A stretch of 64,000 bases of DNA from Virgibacillus aidingensis. GTDB taxonomy: Bacteria > Bacillota > Bacilli > Bacillales > Amphibacillaceae. The notes under the pieces were generated by a model that was given only the letters and a program-made list of their open reading frames with translations, searched no databases and had not been told where the DNA came from. Positions 54,777-62,490 of this stretch are shown piece by piece (position 1 is the first letter of the stretch; every line of letters begins with the position of its first letter). The position numbers and the translations under genes were made by a program. The DNA lies in the NCBI RefSeq assembly GCF_010994035.1, contig NZ_WIXN01000001.1, forward strand, positions 248,001 through 312,000, given 5' to 3'.

Positions 54777-55925
54777 ATGCGGGAAGTAGTAATAGTGGAA
54801 GGATGCAGGACTGCTGTCGGACGAAGAAAAGGCATGTTTGCCAATTACCGGCCGGATGAACTGGCAGCTGAAGTATTAAGTAATTTAATGAATCGTGCAA
54901 AAGTGGATAAAGAATTGGTAGAGGATGTGATTTTAGGATGTGTGACCCAAAGCAGTGAACAAGGGGGAAATATTGCAAGAACCTCCCTATTGATTGCTGG
55001 CTTTCCTAAACATGTGCCCGGTGTAACGATTGACCGACAATGCGGATCAAGTCAGCAGGCGGTTCATTTTGCTGCCCAAGCCATTGCTTCTGGAGACATG
55101 GATATTGTCGTTGCCGGCGGGGTGGAAAGCATGACACGCGTGCCGATGTTTTCCCAAATGGCGGATACTAAGCCCAGTAAAAAACTGACCGATAAATATG
55201 AAATTGTGAATCAAGGGATTTCTGCAGAGAAAATAGCTGACAAATGGGAGTTTTCCAGAAAGCAACTGGATGAATATGCCCTGAAAAGTCATGAAAGGGC
55301 TTTAAAAGCGATTGAACGCGGAGATTATGAAAAGGAAATAGTACGGGTTTCCGTTCAAAATGAAGACGGCATCGAAACGGTGGCGAACGTGGATGAAGGT
55401 CCGCGCCGTGATACGACCCTCGAAGCTTTGGGAGAGCTAAAAACCGTATTTAAAGAAGACGGAAAAATTACTGCAGGTAATGCCAGCCAAATGAGCGACG
55501 GGGCAAGTGCCGTTCTGTTGATGTCGCTGGAAAAGGCCAACCAGCTTGGGCTTGTGCCAAAAGCGCGTATTGTGGCAAGAAGTGTTGTCGGATCAGACCC
55601 TACACTGATGCTGACCGGACCGATTGCCGCCACTAAAAAAGTACTGGAAAAAGCCAATTTAACAATGGAAGACATGGACCGTTATGAAGTAAATGAAGCT
55701 TTTGCACCGGTTCCGCTGGCCTGGCAAAAGGAGCTGAATGCCGATCCGGATAAATTAAATGTCAATGGCGGGGCAATTGCACTGGGACACCCCCTTGGGG
55801 CAACAGGAACAAAACTGCTCGTCTCTTTAGTCAATGAATTGGAAAGAAGCGGTGGAAGGTATGGTCTTCTTGCCATTTGTGAAGGAATGGGAATGGCGAA
55901 TGCGACGATAATTGAACACATTTAG
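54777..55925 (+). CDS. Acetyl-CoA C-acyltransferase (thiolase)
   Basis: A 382-residue thiolase II that cleaves 3-ketoacyl-CoA or condenses two acetyl-CoA. Active-site Cys is in IDRQCGSSQQAVHF near residue 87. The His motif GHPLGATGTKLL and the final Cys motif AICEGMGMANA are intact, as is VNEAFAPVPLAW. It heads an operon with an SDR dehydrogenase and an acyl-CoA dehydrogenase. The ATG at 54777 follows AAAGGGGTGTACAGTT. Confidence 0.92.
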   Translation: MREVVIVEGCRTAVGRRKGMFANYRPDELAAEVLSNLMNRAKVDKELVEDVILGCVTQSSEQGGNIARTSLLIAGFPKHVPGVTIDRQCGSSQQAVHFAAQAIASGDMDIVVAGGVESMTRVPMFSQMADTKPSKKLTDKYEIVNQGISAEKIADKWEFSRKQLDEYALKSHERALKAIERGDYEKEIVRVSVQNEDGIETVANVDEGPRRDTTLEALGELKTVFKEDGKITAGNASQMSDGASAVLLMSLEKANQLGLVPKARIVARSVVGSDPTLMLTGPIAATKKVLEKANLTMEDMDRYEVNEAFAPVPLAWQKELNADPDKLNVNGGAIALGHPLGATGTKLLVSLVNELERSGGRYGLLAICEGMGMANATIIEHI

Positions 55926-55939
55926 AAAGGGTGATATAT

Positions 55940-56710
55940 ATGGAATTGGGAGAAATGAAAGCGGTTGTAACAGGGGGAGCTTCCGGACTTGGAGAGGCAG
56001 TGGTCCGAAGTATTGTTTCCGCTGGAGGAAAAGCAGTTATTATTGATATAAATAAGGACAGGGCAGCAAAATTAATGATAGAGCTCGGGAATGAAAATCT
56101 GGCTTTTTTCCCCACAGATGTAACAAGTCCGGAAAATGTGGAAAACAATCTGAAAAAAGCAGCGGAATTTCTTGGTTCCATCACATTACTTGTTAATTGT
56201 GCAGGCATTGCCACACCGGGAAAAGTGTTATCCCGGAAAGGCATGATGGAGTTATCTCAATTTGAAAAGGTTGTCCAGGTGAATCTGATCGGCACTTTTA
56301 ATATGATCCGTGTGGTATCTTCCTATATGGCAGAGAATGAAGCGAATGATCAACAGGAAAGAGGAGTTATTATTAATACAGCATCCGTTGCAGCATTTGA
56401 AGGACAGATCGGCCAAGCAGCCTACAGTGCATCAAAAGGCGGTGTTGCCAGTATGACACTGCCGATTGCACGGGAATTTGCAGGCAAGGGGATTAGAGTG
56501 ATGGCCATTGCCCCCGGTTTATTTGAAACACCGATGTTTGCCGCACTCCCGGAACCTGCGAAAGAGGAACTTGGAAAGTCAGTCCCTTTTCCAAACCGGT
56601 TGGGAATGCCGCAGGAGTATGCAAGGTTAGTAGAAAGCATTGTGACAAATCCAATGTTGAATGGAGAAGTAATCCGCCTGGATGGGGCAATCCGAATGCA
56701 GCCGAAATAA
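55940..56710 (+). CDS. SDR-family 3-hydroxyacyl-CoA dehydrogenase-like protein
   Basis: A 256-residue short-chain dehydrogenase resembling type II 3-hydroxyacyl-CoA dehydrogenase (HSD17B10). NAD motif TGGASGLGEAVVRS, NCAGIA, the catalytic Ser in NTASVAAFEGQIG, and the YSASKGG catalytic pair. The context with a thiolase and an acyl-CoA dehydrogenase supports oxidation of a 3-hydroxyacyl-CoA. The ATG at 55940 follows GAAAGGGTGATATAT, 14 bases after the thiolase stop. Confidence 0.88.
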   Translation: MELGEMKAVVTGGASGLGEAVVRSIVSAGGKAVIIDINKDRAAKLMIELGNENLAFFPTDVTSPENVENNLKKAAEFLGSITLLVNCAGIATPGKVLSRKGMMELSQFEKVVQVNLIGTFNMIRVVSSYMAENEANDQQERGVIINTASVAAFEGQIGQAAYSASKGGVASMTLPIAREFAGKGIRVMAIAPGLFETPMFAALPEPAKEELGKSVPFPNRLGMPQEYARLVESIVTNPMLNGEVIRLDGAIRMQPK

Positions 56711-56742
56711 GGTAATCGCTGAAAACAGGGGGGGGGAAGAAA

Positions 56743-57894
56743 ATGAGCAGGAAGTATCGTTTTGAAACTGAGGAGCATGAATTATTCCGGAAATCACTGC
56801 GGAAGTTTTTACAGAAGGAAGCAGCACCATTTTATGCTCAGTGGGAAGATGACCGTATGATTCCGAAAGCATTTTGGAAAAAGCTTGGGGAAATGGGTTT
56901 TCTTTGTCCGCAGGTGGAAGAGAAATATGGCGGGTTAAATCTAGATTTCAGTTATTCTGTGATTATATTGGAGGAACTCGAGCGGATCGGTACAAGTCTG
57001 ATAGGAATCGGGCTTCATTCTGATATTGTAGTGCCTTACATAGCGTCATATGGGAATAATGAACAAAAGGAACGCTGGCTTCCCGGCTGTGTGACCGGGG
57101 ATCATATTACAGCTGTTGCCATGACTGAACCTGGAACAGGCTCCGATCTGGCCAATATTAAGACTGCTGCAATAGAAGACGGAGATCATTATATTGTAAA
57201 CGGACAAAAAACATTTATTACAAATGGGATTCATGCAGATCTGGTACTGACCGTTGTAAAAACAGATCCGGAGGCAGAACCAAAGCATCGCGGCATCAGT
57301 TTATTAATGATTGAAGACGGCACACCCGGATTTTCCAAAGGGCGTAAACTGGACAAAGTCGGACTCCATGCACAGGATACGGCGGAATTGTATTTTGAGG
57401 ACTGCCGTGTCCCTAAAGAAAATCTGATTGGTTTGGAAGGGAAGGGATTTCGCTGCTTAATGGAAAAGCTGCAGCAGGAAAGGCTGGTGGTTGCCCTGGG
57501 AGCGCAGGCAGCTTCTGAGGAAATGGTAAACATGACAGTTGAATATGTAAAGTCCCGGGAAGCATTTGGAAAGCCGGTCTCCTCTTTCCAAAATACGCAG
57601 TTTAAGCTGGCGGAACTGGCGACACAGGTTGAAGTGGGACATGCTTTTCTGGAATCGGTGATTGAGGATCATCTTGCCGGAAAGAACATTGTTTCCAAAG
57701 TATCCATGGCAAAATACTGGCTGACAGACACGTCGAAGCACATTGCCAATGAGTGTATGCAGCTGCATGGCGGGTACGGGTACATGGAGGAATATGAAAT
57801 TGCAAGAAGATACAGGGATGTCCCCGTCGCAGCCATCTACGCCGGAACCAATGAAATTATGAAAACCATTATTGCCAAAAATATGGGGTTGTAG
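56743..57894 (+). CDS. Acyl-CoA dehydrogenase
   Basis: A 383-residue FAD enzyme oxidising an acyl-CoA to the 2-enoyl-CoA. Family signatures VAMTEPGTGSDLANI and, near the end, QLHGGYGYMEEYEIARRYRD; the terminal YAGTNEIMKTIIAKNM includes the FAD/ADP-binding region. It is the last gene of the operon. An enoyl-CoA hydratase is absent from the cluster and would be supplied elsewhere. Confidence 0.93.
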   Translation: MSRKYRFETEEHELFRKSLRKFLQKEAAPFYAQWEDDRMIPKAFWKKLGEMGFLCPQVEEKYGGLNLDFSYSVIILEELERIGTSLIGIGLHSDIVVPYIASYGNNEQKERWLPGCVTGDHITAVAMTEPGTGSDLANIKTAAIEDGDHYIVNGQKTFITNGIHADLVLTVVKTDPEAEPKHRGISLLMIEDGTPGFSKGRKLDKVGLHAQDTAELYFEDCRVPKENLIGLEGKGFRCLMEKLQQERLVVALGAQAASEEMVNMTVEYVKSREAFGKPVSSFQNTQFKLAELATQVEVGHAFLESVIEDHLAGKNIVSKVSMAKYWLTDTSKHIANECMQLHGGYGYMEEYEIARRYRDVPVAAIYAGTNEIMKTIIAKNMGL

Positions 57895-57896
57895 AA

Positions 57897-57920
57897 TAGC
57901 AGCCCCCCAAGGCTGTTCCT
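57897..57920 (+). terminator. Weak hairpin after the acyl-CoA dehydrogenase gene
   Basis: AGCAGCC / GGCTGTT stem with a short loop, followed by CCTTCTTAG; the T-tract is poor. Confidence 0.4.
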
Positions 57921-58040
57921 TCTTAGATATCCCCCCCCATTTCTGTCATCATTATCGAAGCAAGTATAAATAATGTCAATGGTGTCGTACAAACTATTGG
58001 GCATTATTTATATTATTTTATCGTATAATTTGATATGATA

Positions 58041-58104
58041 ACTTTGTGCACGGGTCTGAACCCTGTGTACGAAAGTATTATGTGTTACCGGGGTGGACAC
58101 CCCA
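58041..58104 (+). promoter_or_regulatory. Structured 5' leader of popT
   Basis: Two consecutive hairpins precede the ribosome binding site. The first spans about 58041-58078: ACTTT..GTGCAC..GGGT pairs with ACCC..GTGTAC..AAAGT with two bulges. The second is GGGGTG-GA-CACCCC. They end just upstream of CCTAAGGAG. A cis-regulatory RNA is possible; no known riboswitch class was matched. Confidence 0.4.
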
Positions 58105-58130
58105 TATTTTACCTAAGGAGATTTACGTAT

Positions 58131-58946
58131 ATGGAGTGGAAAAATATATATCGGGGTTTAGCCATGGGTGCGAGTGATGTTATCCCGGGAGTCAGTGGTG
58201 GTACGATTGCTGTCCTGCTAGGTATCTATGATCGATTAATTGCAGCAATAAACGGAATAACCAGCAAAGAATGGAAAAGGCATCTTGGTTTTTTAATCCC
58301 GTTGGGGTTAGGGATGGTAATTGCTATTTTTTTATTGGCGAACATTATTGAATGGTTATTTGAACATTACCCTGACCCGACACAATTTTTTTTCCTTGGA
58401 TTAATAATCGGGGTTTTGCCTTATTTATTTAATCAGGCTGATGCTAAGACAACCTTTAAAGCAAAACATTTTCTTTTGCTGCTATTAGGTGCTGTTATCA
58501 TTGGGTCAATGGCTTTTTTTAATGCTGAAGAATCAGCTGTAATGTCTGAAATGAACTTTTCTACATATGTATTGCTATTCTTTTCGGGTTTTGCCGGAAG
58601 TGCTGCAATGATTATACCGGGAATCAGCGGCTCATTTGTCCTTTTAGTGATAGGCGTTTATGTTACGGTTATCGAAGCAATCAGCAACCTGTATTTTGAT
58701 ATTATTATTGTAACCGGCTTAGGTATTGCAGTTGGTATATTAGTGATGAGCAAAATCATCCATTATTTTTTGACAAACCACCATTCCGCAACGTTTGCTT
58801 TAATTATTGGTTTAGTGATTGGATCAACAGTTGTTATATTTCCAGGCTGGGCCGGGACATTTCCAATCATGATTGCAAGCATATTAACATTTGCTGCCGG
58901 TCTTGCAGTGGCGTATATTCTTGGCAGGGTAGAATATAAAGAATAA
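58131..58946 (+). CDS. popT: Undecaprenyl-phosphate transporter PopT (DUF368)
   Basis: A 271-residue membrane protein of family DUF368, shown in other bacteria to recycle polyprenyl phosphate across the membrane. About eight helices. The two inverted-repeat motifs, DVIPGVSGGTIAVLLGI near residue 17 and MIIPGISGSFVLLVIGVYV near residue 160, are typical. The ATG at 58131 is preceded by AAGGAGATTTACGTAT; an in-frame upstream extension is ignored. It follows a structured leader. Confidence 0.87.
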   Translation: MEWKNIYRGLAMGASDVIPGVSGGTIAVLLGIYDRLIAAINGITSKEWKRHLGFLIPLGLGMVIAIFLLANIIEWLFEHYPDPTQFFFLGLIIGVLPYLFNQADAKTTFKAKHFLLLLLGAVIIGSMAFFNAEESAVMSEMNFSTYVLLFFSGFAGSAAMIIPGISGSFVLLVIGVYVTVIEAISNLYFDIIIVTGLGIAVGILVMSKIIHYFLTNHHSATFALIIGLVIGSTVVIFPGWAGTFPIMIASILTFAAGLAVAYILGRVEYKE

Positions 58947-59008
58947 GCAAACTATAAGACAAACTTCTTTTTATCTTATACTATGAAATGAGAAAGGAGC
59001 ATGTGGAA

Positions 59009-59329
59009 ATGGAAGCAATCAAAACAGAGGAGCAATTTTATGAAATTATTGACAGCCCGGAGCCTGTCATTATTAAATTCTATGCAGACTGGTGCCCGGA
59101 CTGTAAACGAATGGATATGTTTATTGGAGACATATTGGAAGAATTCAATAACTATAAATGGTATGAAATAAATAGTGATGAAGTTAAAGGCATTGCGGAA
59201 AAATATGAAGTCATGGGCATTCCGAGTATCCTTATTTTTAAAGACGGGGAGAAAAAAGCCCATCAGCACAGTGCCTATACGAAAACACCGGAATCGGTAA
59301 CTGAATTCCTTCATCAGCAGTTAGGGTAG
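59009..59329 (+). CDS. Thioredoxin-family protein
   Basis: A 106-residue thioredoxin-fold protein with active-site motif WCPDCKRMD near residue 30 (CPDC rather than CGPC) and the cis-Pro loop MGIPSILIF. No signal peptide. The ATG at 59009 follows GAAAGGAGCATGTGGAA. It lies 62 bases downstream of popT; a link is not evident. Confidence 0.87.
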   Translation: MEAIKTEEQFYEIIDSPEPVIIKFYADWCPDCKRMDMFIGDILEEFNNYKWYEINSDEVKGIAEKYEVMGIPSILIFKDGEKKAHQHSAYTKTPESVTEFLHQQLG

Positions 59330-59494
59330 GCCCGTCAGGAAGGGAACTGACCCCGTAAATTCTCTGGAGCAACAGCATTTCATTTAGTTTTGCGTCAATG
59401 TCAATATAAACTATACAGCCCTTGGCTAAATCGGTATCGGTTGCCAGGGGCTTTAAAGATTAATGCATTCGTATTGATCAAAAGGATGATATCC

Positions 59495-59971
59495 ATGAAA
59501 AGGTTATTTTATATGCTTGCTTTTTTGCTTGCTGCCATCTTGTTTACCGGATGTGCTGCTGAGGATCCTGCAGTTGAACAAGAGAATCGTCATACGGCAG
59601 AAAACATACAAGATGCCGAAATCGATGCATCTGGCTATTATACAGGCAAGGAGGAAGTTGCACTTTACATCCGTACTTTTAATAAGCTTCCGGAAAATTA
59701 TATAACTAAGGAAGCAGCCTATAACCTTGGGTGGGAACCAAAAGAGGGCAATCTTTGGGAAGTAACGGATCAAAAGAGTATAGGCGGAGATCCATTCGGC
59801 AATCGGGAAGGAAGCCTTCCTGACCGGGAAGGCAGGCAATATTATGAAGCTGATATTAATTATGAGGGCGGTTACCGGGGGCCGGAGCGTATGGTTTATT
59901 CAAATGATGGATTGATCTTTTACACTTCTGATCATTACGATACTTTCACCTTATTATATGGAGATGAATAA
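59495..59971 (+). CDS. Barnase-family ribonuclease, predicted lipoprotein
   Basis: A 158-residue guanyl-preferring RNase of the barnase/N1 family. Residues 1-19 form a signal peptide ending in lipobox LFTGC with Cys 20, then an acidic linker to ~50. The barnase domain at ~52-158 keeps Lys72 (barnase Lys27), general base Glu118 (YYEADINYEGG; Glu73), Arg128 and Arg132 (Arg83, Arg87) and general acid His147 (SDHYDTF; His102). Canonical barnase is freely secreted, so a lipid anchor is notable. GGATGATATCC precedes the ATG at 59495. A barstar homolog starts one base after its stop. Confidence 0.9.
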   Translation: MKRLFYMLAFLLAAILFTGCAAEDPAVEQENRHTAENIQDAEIDASGYYTGKEEVALYIRTFNKLPENYITKEAAYNLGWEPKEGNLWEVTDQKSIGGDPFGNREGSLPDREGRQYYEADINYEGGYRGPERMVYSNDGLIFYTSDHYDTFTLLYGDE

Positions 59972-59972
59972 G

Positions 59973-60242
59973 ATGAGGCAGGTTACGATAGATGGGACGA
60001 AGATGCAGAGCAAAGAAAGCGGTCATACCTATTTAAAAGAACAATTGAGTCTGCTGGGATACTATGGCAGTAATCTCGATGCACTATGGGATGCCCTTAA
60101 CACACACAGTGAACCTTTGGAGATTAAATTCATCCACTATGAACAAATGATTGAGGAGTTAGGGAACTATGGCGAAGCTGTATTGAAAGTGTTTGAAGAT
60201 GCCGCGGAAGAAAATCCGGATATTATATTTAAGTTGGTGTAG
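59973..60242 (+). CDS. Barstar-family RNase inhibitor
   Basis: An 89-residue cytoplasmic inhibitor, the usual barstar length. The recognition loop YYGSNLDALWDALNTH carries Asp36 and Asp40, equivalent to barstar Asp35 and Asp39, which plug the RNase active site. It would protect the cell from barnase before export. The ATG at 59973 is used because GGAG of the overlapping region is well placed; earlier in-frame ATGs lie inside the barnase end. A stable hairpin follows. Confidence 0.9.
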   Translation: MRQVTIDGTKMQSKESGHTYLKEQLSLLGYYGSNLDALWDALNTHSEPLEIKFIHYEQMIEELGNYGEAVLKVFEDAAEENPDIIFKLV

Positions 60243-60351
60243 AAGGAACACGGTTGTTCTAAGTTTGTATGAAACTTGCCAAACCCTCAAAAATCTATTG
60301 CACGAATCTTCACGTTTCCTCCATTTGTATCACTTTTGACAGTTGTTGACT

Positions 60352-60393
60352 GGCCAAGTCCAAATAAACACTTGGATTTGGCCTGTTAATAAT
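60352..60393 (+). terminator. Terminator-like hairpin after barstar
   Basis: GGCCAAGTCCAA / TTGGATTTGGCC (60352-60363 with 60372-60383), a 12-bp stem with one G-U pair, then TGTTAATAATT. Confidence 0.7.
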
Positions 60394-60447
60394 TCATCTG
60401 CTTAATTGGATCGTCTACTGTTGACGCTGATCTTTTTCTTGAATAGA

Positions 60448-61326
60448 TCAAACGGAAAGCGGATAAGCCGGTGCGTCATTGCCTGTTTCAAAGGTTTCGA
60501 TAAACTTTTCCAGTGTTGAGGTTAGATAGGCATCCTTTCTTCTGATAAACACCGTTTTAATTTTGCTGTACTTTTCAGGTAAGTAATGACATTGGATAAG
60601 TCCTTTTTCCTCCAGATGCGAGACGGCTGATTTAGGAACGAATGTTATACCAAGTCCCATGGTGACGCTTCCCAATATAGTCTCCAATGTCCCGAACTCC
60701 ATCACTTTTTGCGGTGCTGTCTGCTGGTCTTTATACCAGCTTTGCAATCTGGCACGATAGCCGCAGCCTTCGCTAAAGCATAAGAAAGGCTCTTCTAATA
60801 ATTGTTCTATGGAGGTTTTTGTATTGTCGGAAATTAAAACAAGCTCCTCCTGAAAAACCTCATGGGAAATGAGTTCCGGATGCGCACTGATTTCCGATAC
60901 AAATGCACCGTCCAGCCGGTGATTTAATACATCGTCCTGCAGCTCCTCCGTAACTCCTGTGATCAGCGTTAAATCCACGTTTTTATATTTTTTATTGTAG
61001 GAAGATAATATAGCCGGCAGTTTAATGACGGTTTCCACAGATCCGATTTCCAGCTTGCCTGCTGGTTCTGTTTTACTTTGGACAACTTTTTTCATTTCAC
61101 TGGTCAGTGAGAGGATTTTCTCGCAATAGACCAGCAGTTTTTTTCCTTCGGGCGTTAACGTCATCCCCCGGTTATTCCGGTTAAAAAGCGGTGTATCCAA
61201 TTCATCCTCCAGCTTCCGGACTCTTGCGGTAATGTTGGATTGCACGTAGCTTAAATCTTTGGCAGCTTCAGTAATGGTCCCTTTCTGCGCAACCTTTTGA
61301 AAAATTTCCAGATCTTTAAATTCCAT
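60448..61326 (-). CDS. LysR-family transcriptional regulator
   Basis: A 292-residue regulator. The N-terminal winged helix-turn-helix (MEFKDLEIFQKVAQKGTITE, then AAKDLSYVQSNITARVRKLE) is followed by a periplasmic-binding-like effector domain. It is divergent from an EamA exporter and very likely controls it, as usual for LysR regulators. The ATG at 61326 has AGAGGGAGAGGTAT before it. The effector is unknown. Confidence 0.9.
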   Translation of the reverse strand: MEFKDLEIFQKVAQKGTITEAAKDLSYVQSNITARVRKLEDELDTPLFNRNNRGMTLTPEGKKLLVYCEKILSLTSEMKKVVQSKTEPAGKLEIGSVETVIKLPAILSSYNKKYKNVDLTLITGVTEELQDDVLNHRLDGAFVSEISAHPELISHEVFQEELVLISDNTKTSIEQLLEEPFLCFSEGCGYRARLQSWYKDQQTAPQKVMEFGTLETILGSVTMGLGITFVPKSAVSHLEEKGLIQCHYLPEKYSKIKTVFIRRKDAYLTSTLEKFIETFETGNDAPAYPLSV

Positions 61327-61350
61327 ATACCTCTCCCTCTCTTCATCTAT

Positions 61351-61371
61351 GGTATCACTAAAAATGATATC
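61351..61371. promoter_or_regulatory. Candidate LysR-type operator
   Basis: GGTATCA-ctaaaaa-TGATATC is an imperfect 7-7-7 inverted repeat (6 of 7 pairs) between the divergent genes and contains a T-N11-A core. Confidence 0.45.
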
Positions 61372-61391
61372 AAGCATCAATAATGTTCATT

Positions 61392-61420
61392 TTGAGTGAT
61401 TTTATATTTGTGATTTAATA
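61392..61420 (+). promoter_or_regulatory. Probable promoter of the EamA gene
   Basis: TTGAGT (61392-61397), 17 bases, TTAATA (61415-61420), about 37 bases before the TTG start. Confidence 0.45.
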
Positions 61421-61456
61421 GATATGTAGAACATAGTTGGAGGAGACAGGTAGGAA

Positions 61457-62437
61457 TTGAAAAATAATTTATTATTAGGTGCATTTTTATGTTTTATTTC
61501 TGCAGTATCCTGGGGAGCCATGTTTCCGGTAGCAAACAGTGCTTTCCATCATATTGATGCATTCTATTTTACATTTTTCCGATATTTTTATGTAAGTATT
61601 ATTCTGGCAGTATGGCTCCTATGGAAAGAAGGGAAAAAAGCTTTCCGTTTTGAGGGAAAGGGCAAGGAGCTTTTATTTTTTGGAACCATGGCATTTACAG
61701 TATATAACCTGCTGATTTTCTGGGGGCAGGACCTTCTGGGTGACCCGGGGACGATGGTGGCTTCGATCATGGAATCCCTGATGCCAATGATCTCCATTGT
61801 TATCGTGTGGCTGCTGGTAAGGAGGCGGCCGCATGGATTTACTTTATTTTGTGTGCTCGTTGGATTCGTCGGGGCGCTGCTTGTTGTAACGAAAGGGGAC
61901 TTCGGGGCTTTCTTTGCCGGAGCAAGTAATCTGGTTCCATCTTTACTTATTTTCATTGCGGTAGTAGGTTGGGTGATCTATACCATGGGCGGCAGCCGTT
62001 TCAGCAATAACGGCTGGTCTGCTTTGCGCTATTCCACACTTAGCTGTTTGCTTGGTACAGGTGTGGCAACAGTTGTTGTTTTTATTACAACCGTTTCCGG
62101 TTATATTTCCTTTCCATCAGCAGAAACCCTGGCCATTACTGCTCCGCATATTGCTTTTATGGTCATCTTCCCGGGTGTTATTGCCCTGGTGGGATGGAAT
62201 TACGGGGTGAGTGTGATCACGCCGCTGAATGGATTGTTATTTCTAAATTTCGTCCCCGTGACAACTCTGGCGATACAAGTGGTGCAAGGTGCGGGCATTA
62301 CCATGTATGATTACATCGGTACGGTGTTTATTATTGTTTCCCTGCTTTCAAATAATATTTTTATGAGAGTGCAGCAAAGAAAGACGGAATCAAAAACCTA
62401 CTTCAAAGGAAGACTGCAGGAATCGGAATCTTATTAA
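61457..62437 (+). CDS. EamA-family (DMT) transporter
   Basis: A 326-residue membrane protein with ten predicted helices in two EamA repeats (SAVSWGAMFPVANSAFHHID; later VGWVIYTMGGSRFSNNGWSA). A TTG start at 61457 follows GGAGGAGACAGGTAGGAA. Divergent from the LysR regulator at 60448, a pairing typical of export systems for amino acids or metabolites; the substrate is unknown. A strong terminator follows. Confidence 0.87.
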   Translation: MKNNLLLGAFLCFISAVSWGAMFPVANSAFHHIDAFYFTFFRYFYVSIILAVWLLWKEGKKAFRFEGKGKELLFFGTMAFTVYNLLIFWGQDLLGDPGTMVASIMESLMPMISIVIVWLLVRRRPHGFTLFCVLVGFVGALLVVTKGDFGAFFAGASNLVPSLLIFIAVVGWVIYTMGGSRFSNNGWSALRYSTLSCLLGTGVATVVVFITTVSGYISFPSAETLAITAPHIAFMVIFPGVIALVGWNYGVSVITPLNGLLFLNFVPVTTLAIQVVQGAGITMYDYIGTVFIIVSLLSNNIFMRVQQRKTESKTYFKGRLQESESY

Positions 62438-62474
62438 AAAAACGATCATTCCCATCAGGGAGTGATCGTTTTTT
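62436..62474. terminator. Bidirectional terminator between the EamA and cadA-type genes
   Basis: AAAAAACGATCA..TCCC / GGGA..TGATCGTTTTTT, stem of about 16 bp with one mismatch, flanked by A- and T-tracts. Confidence 0.9.
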
Positions 62475-62490
62475 CTTTTCACTTTTTTAT

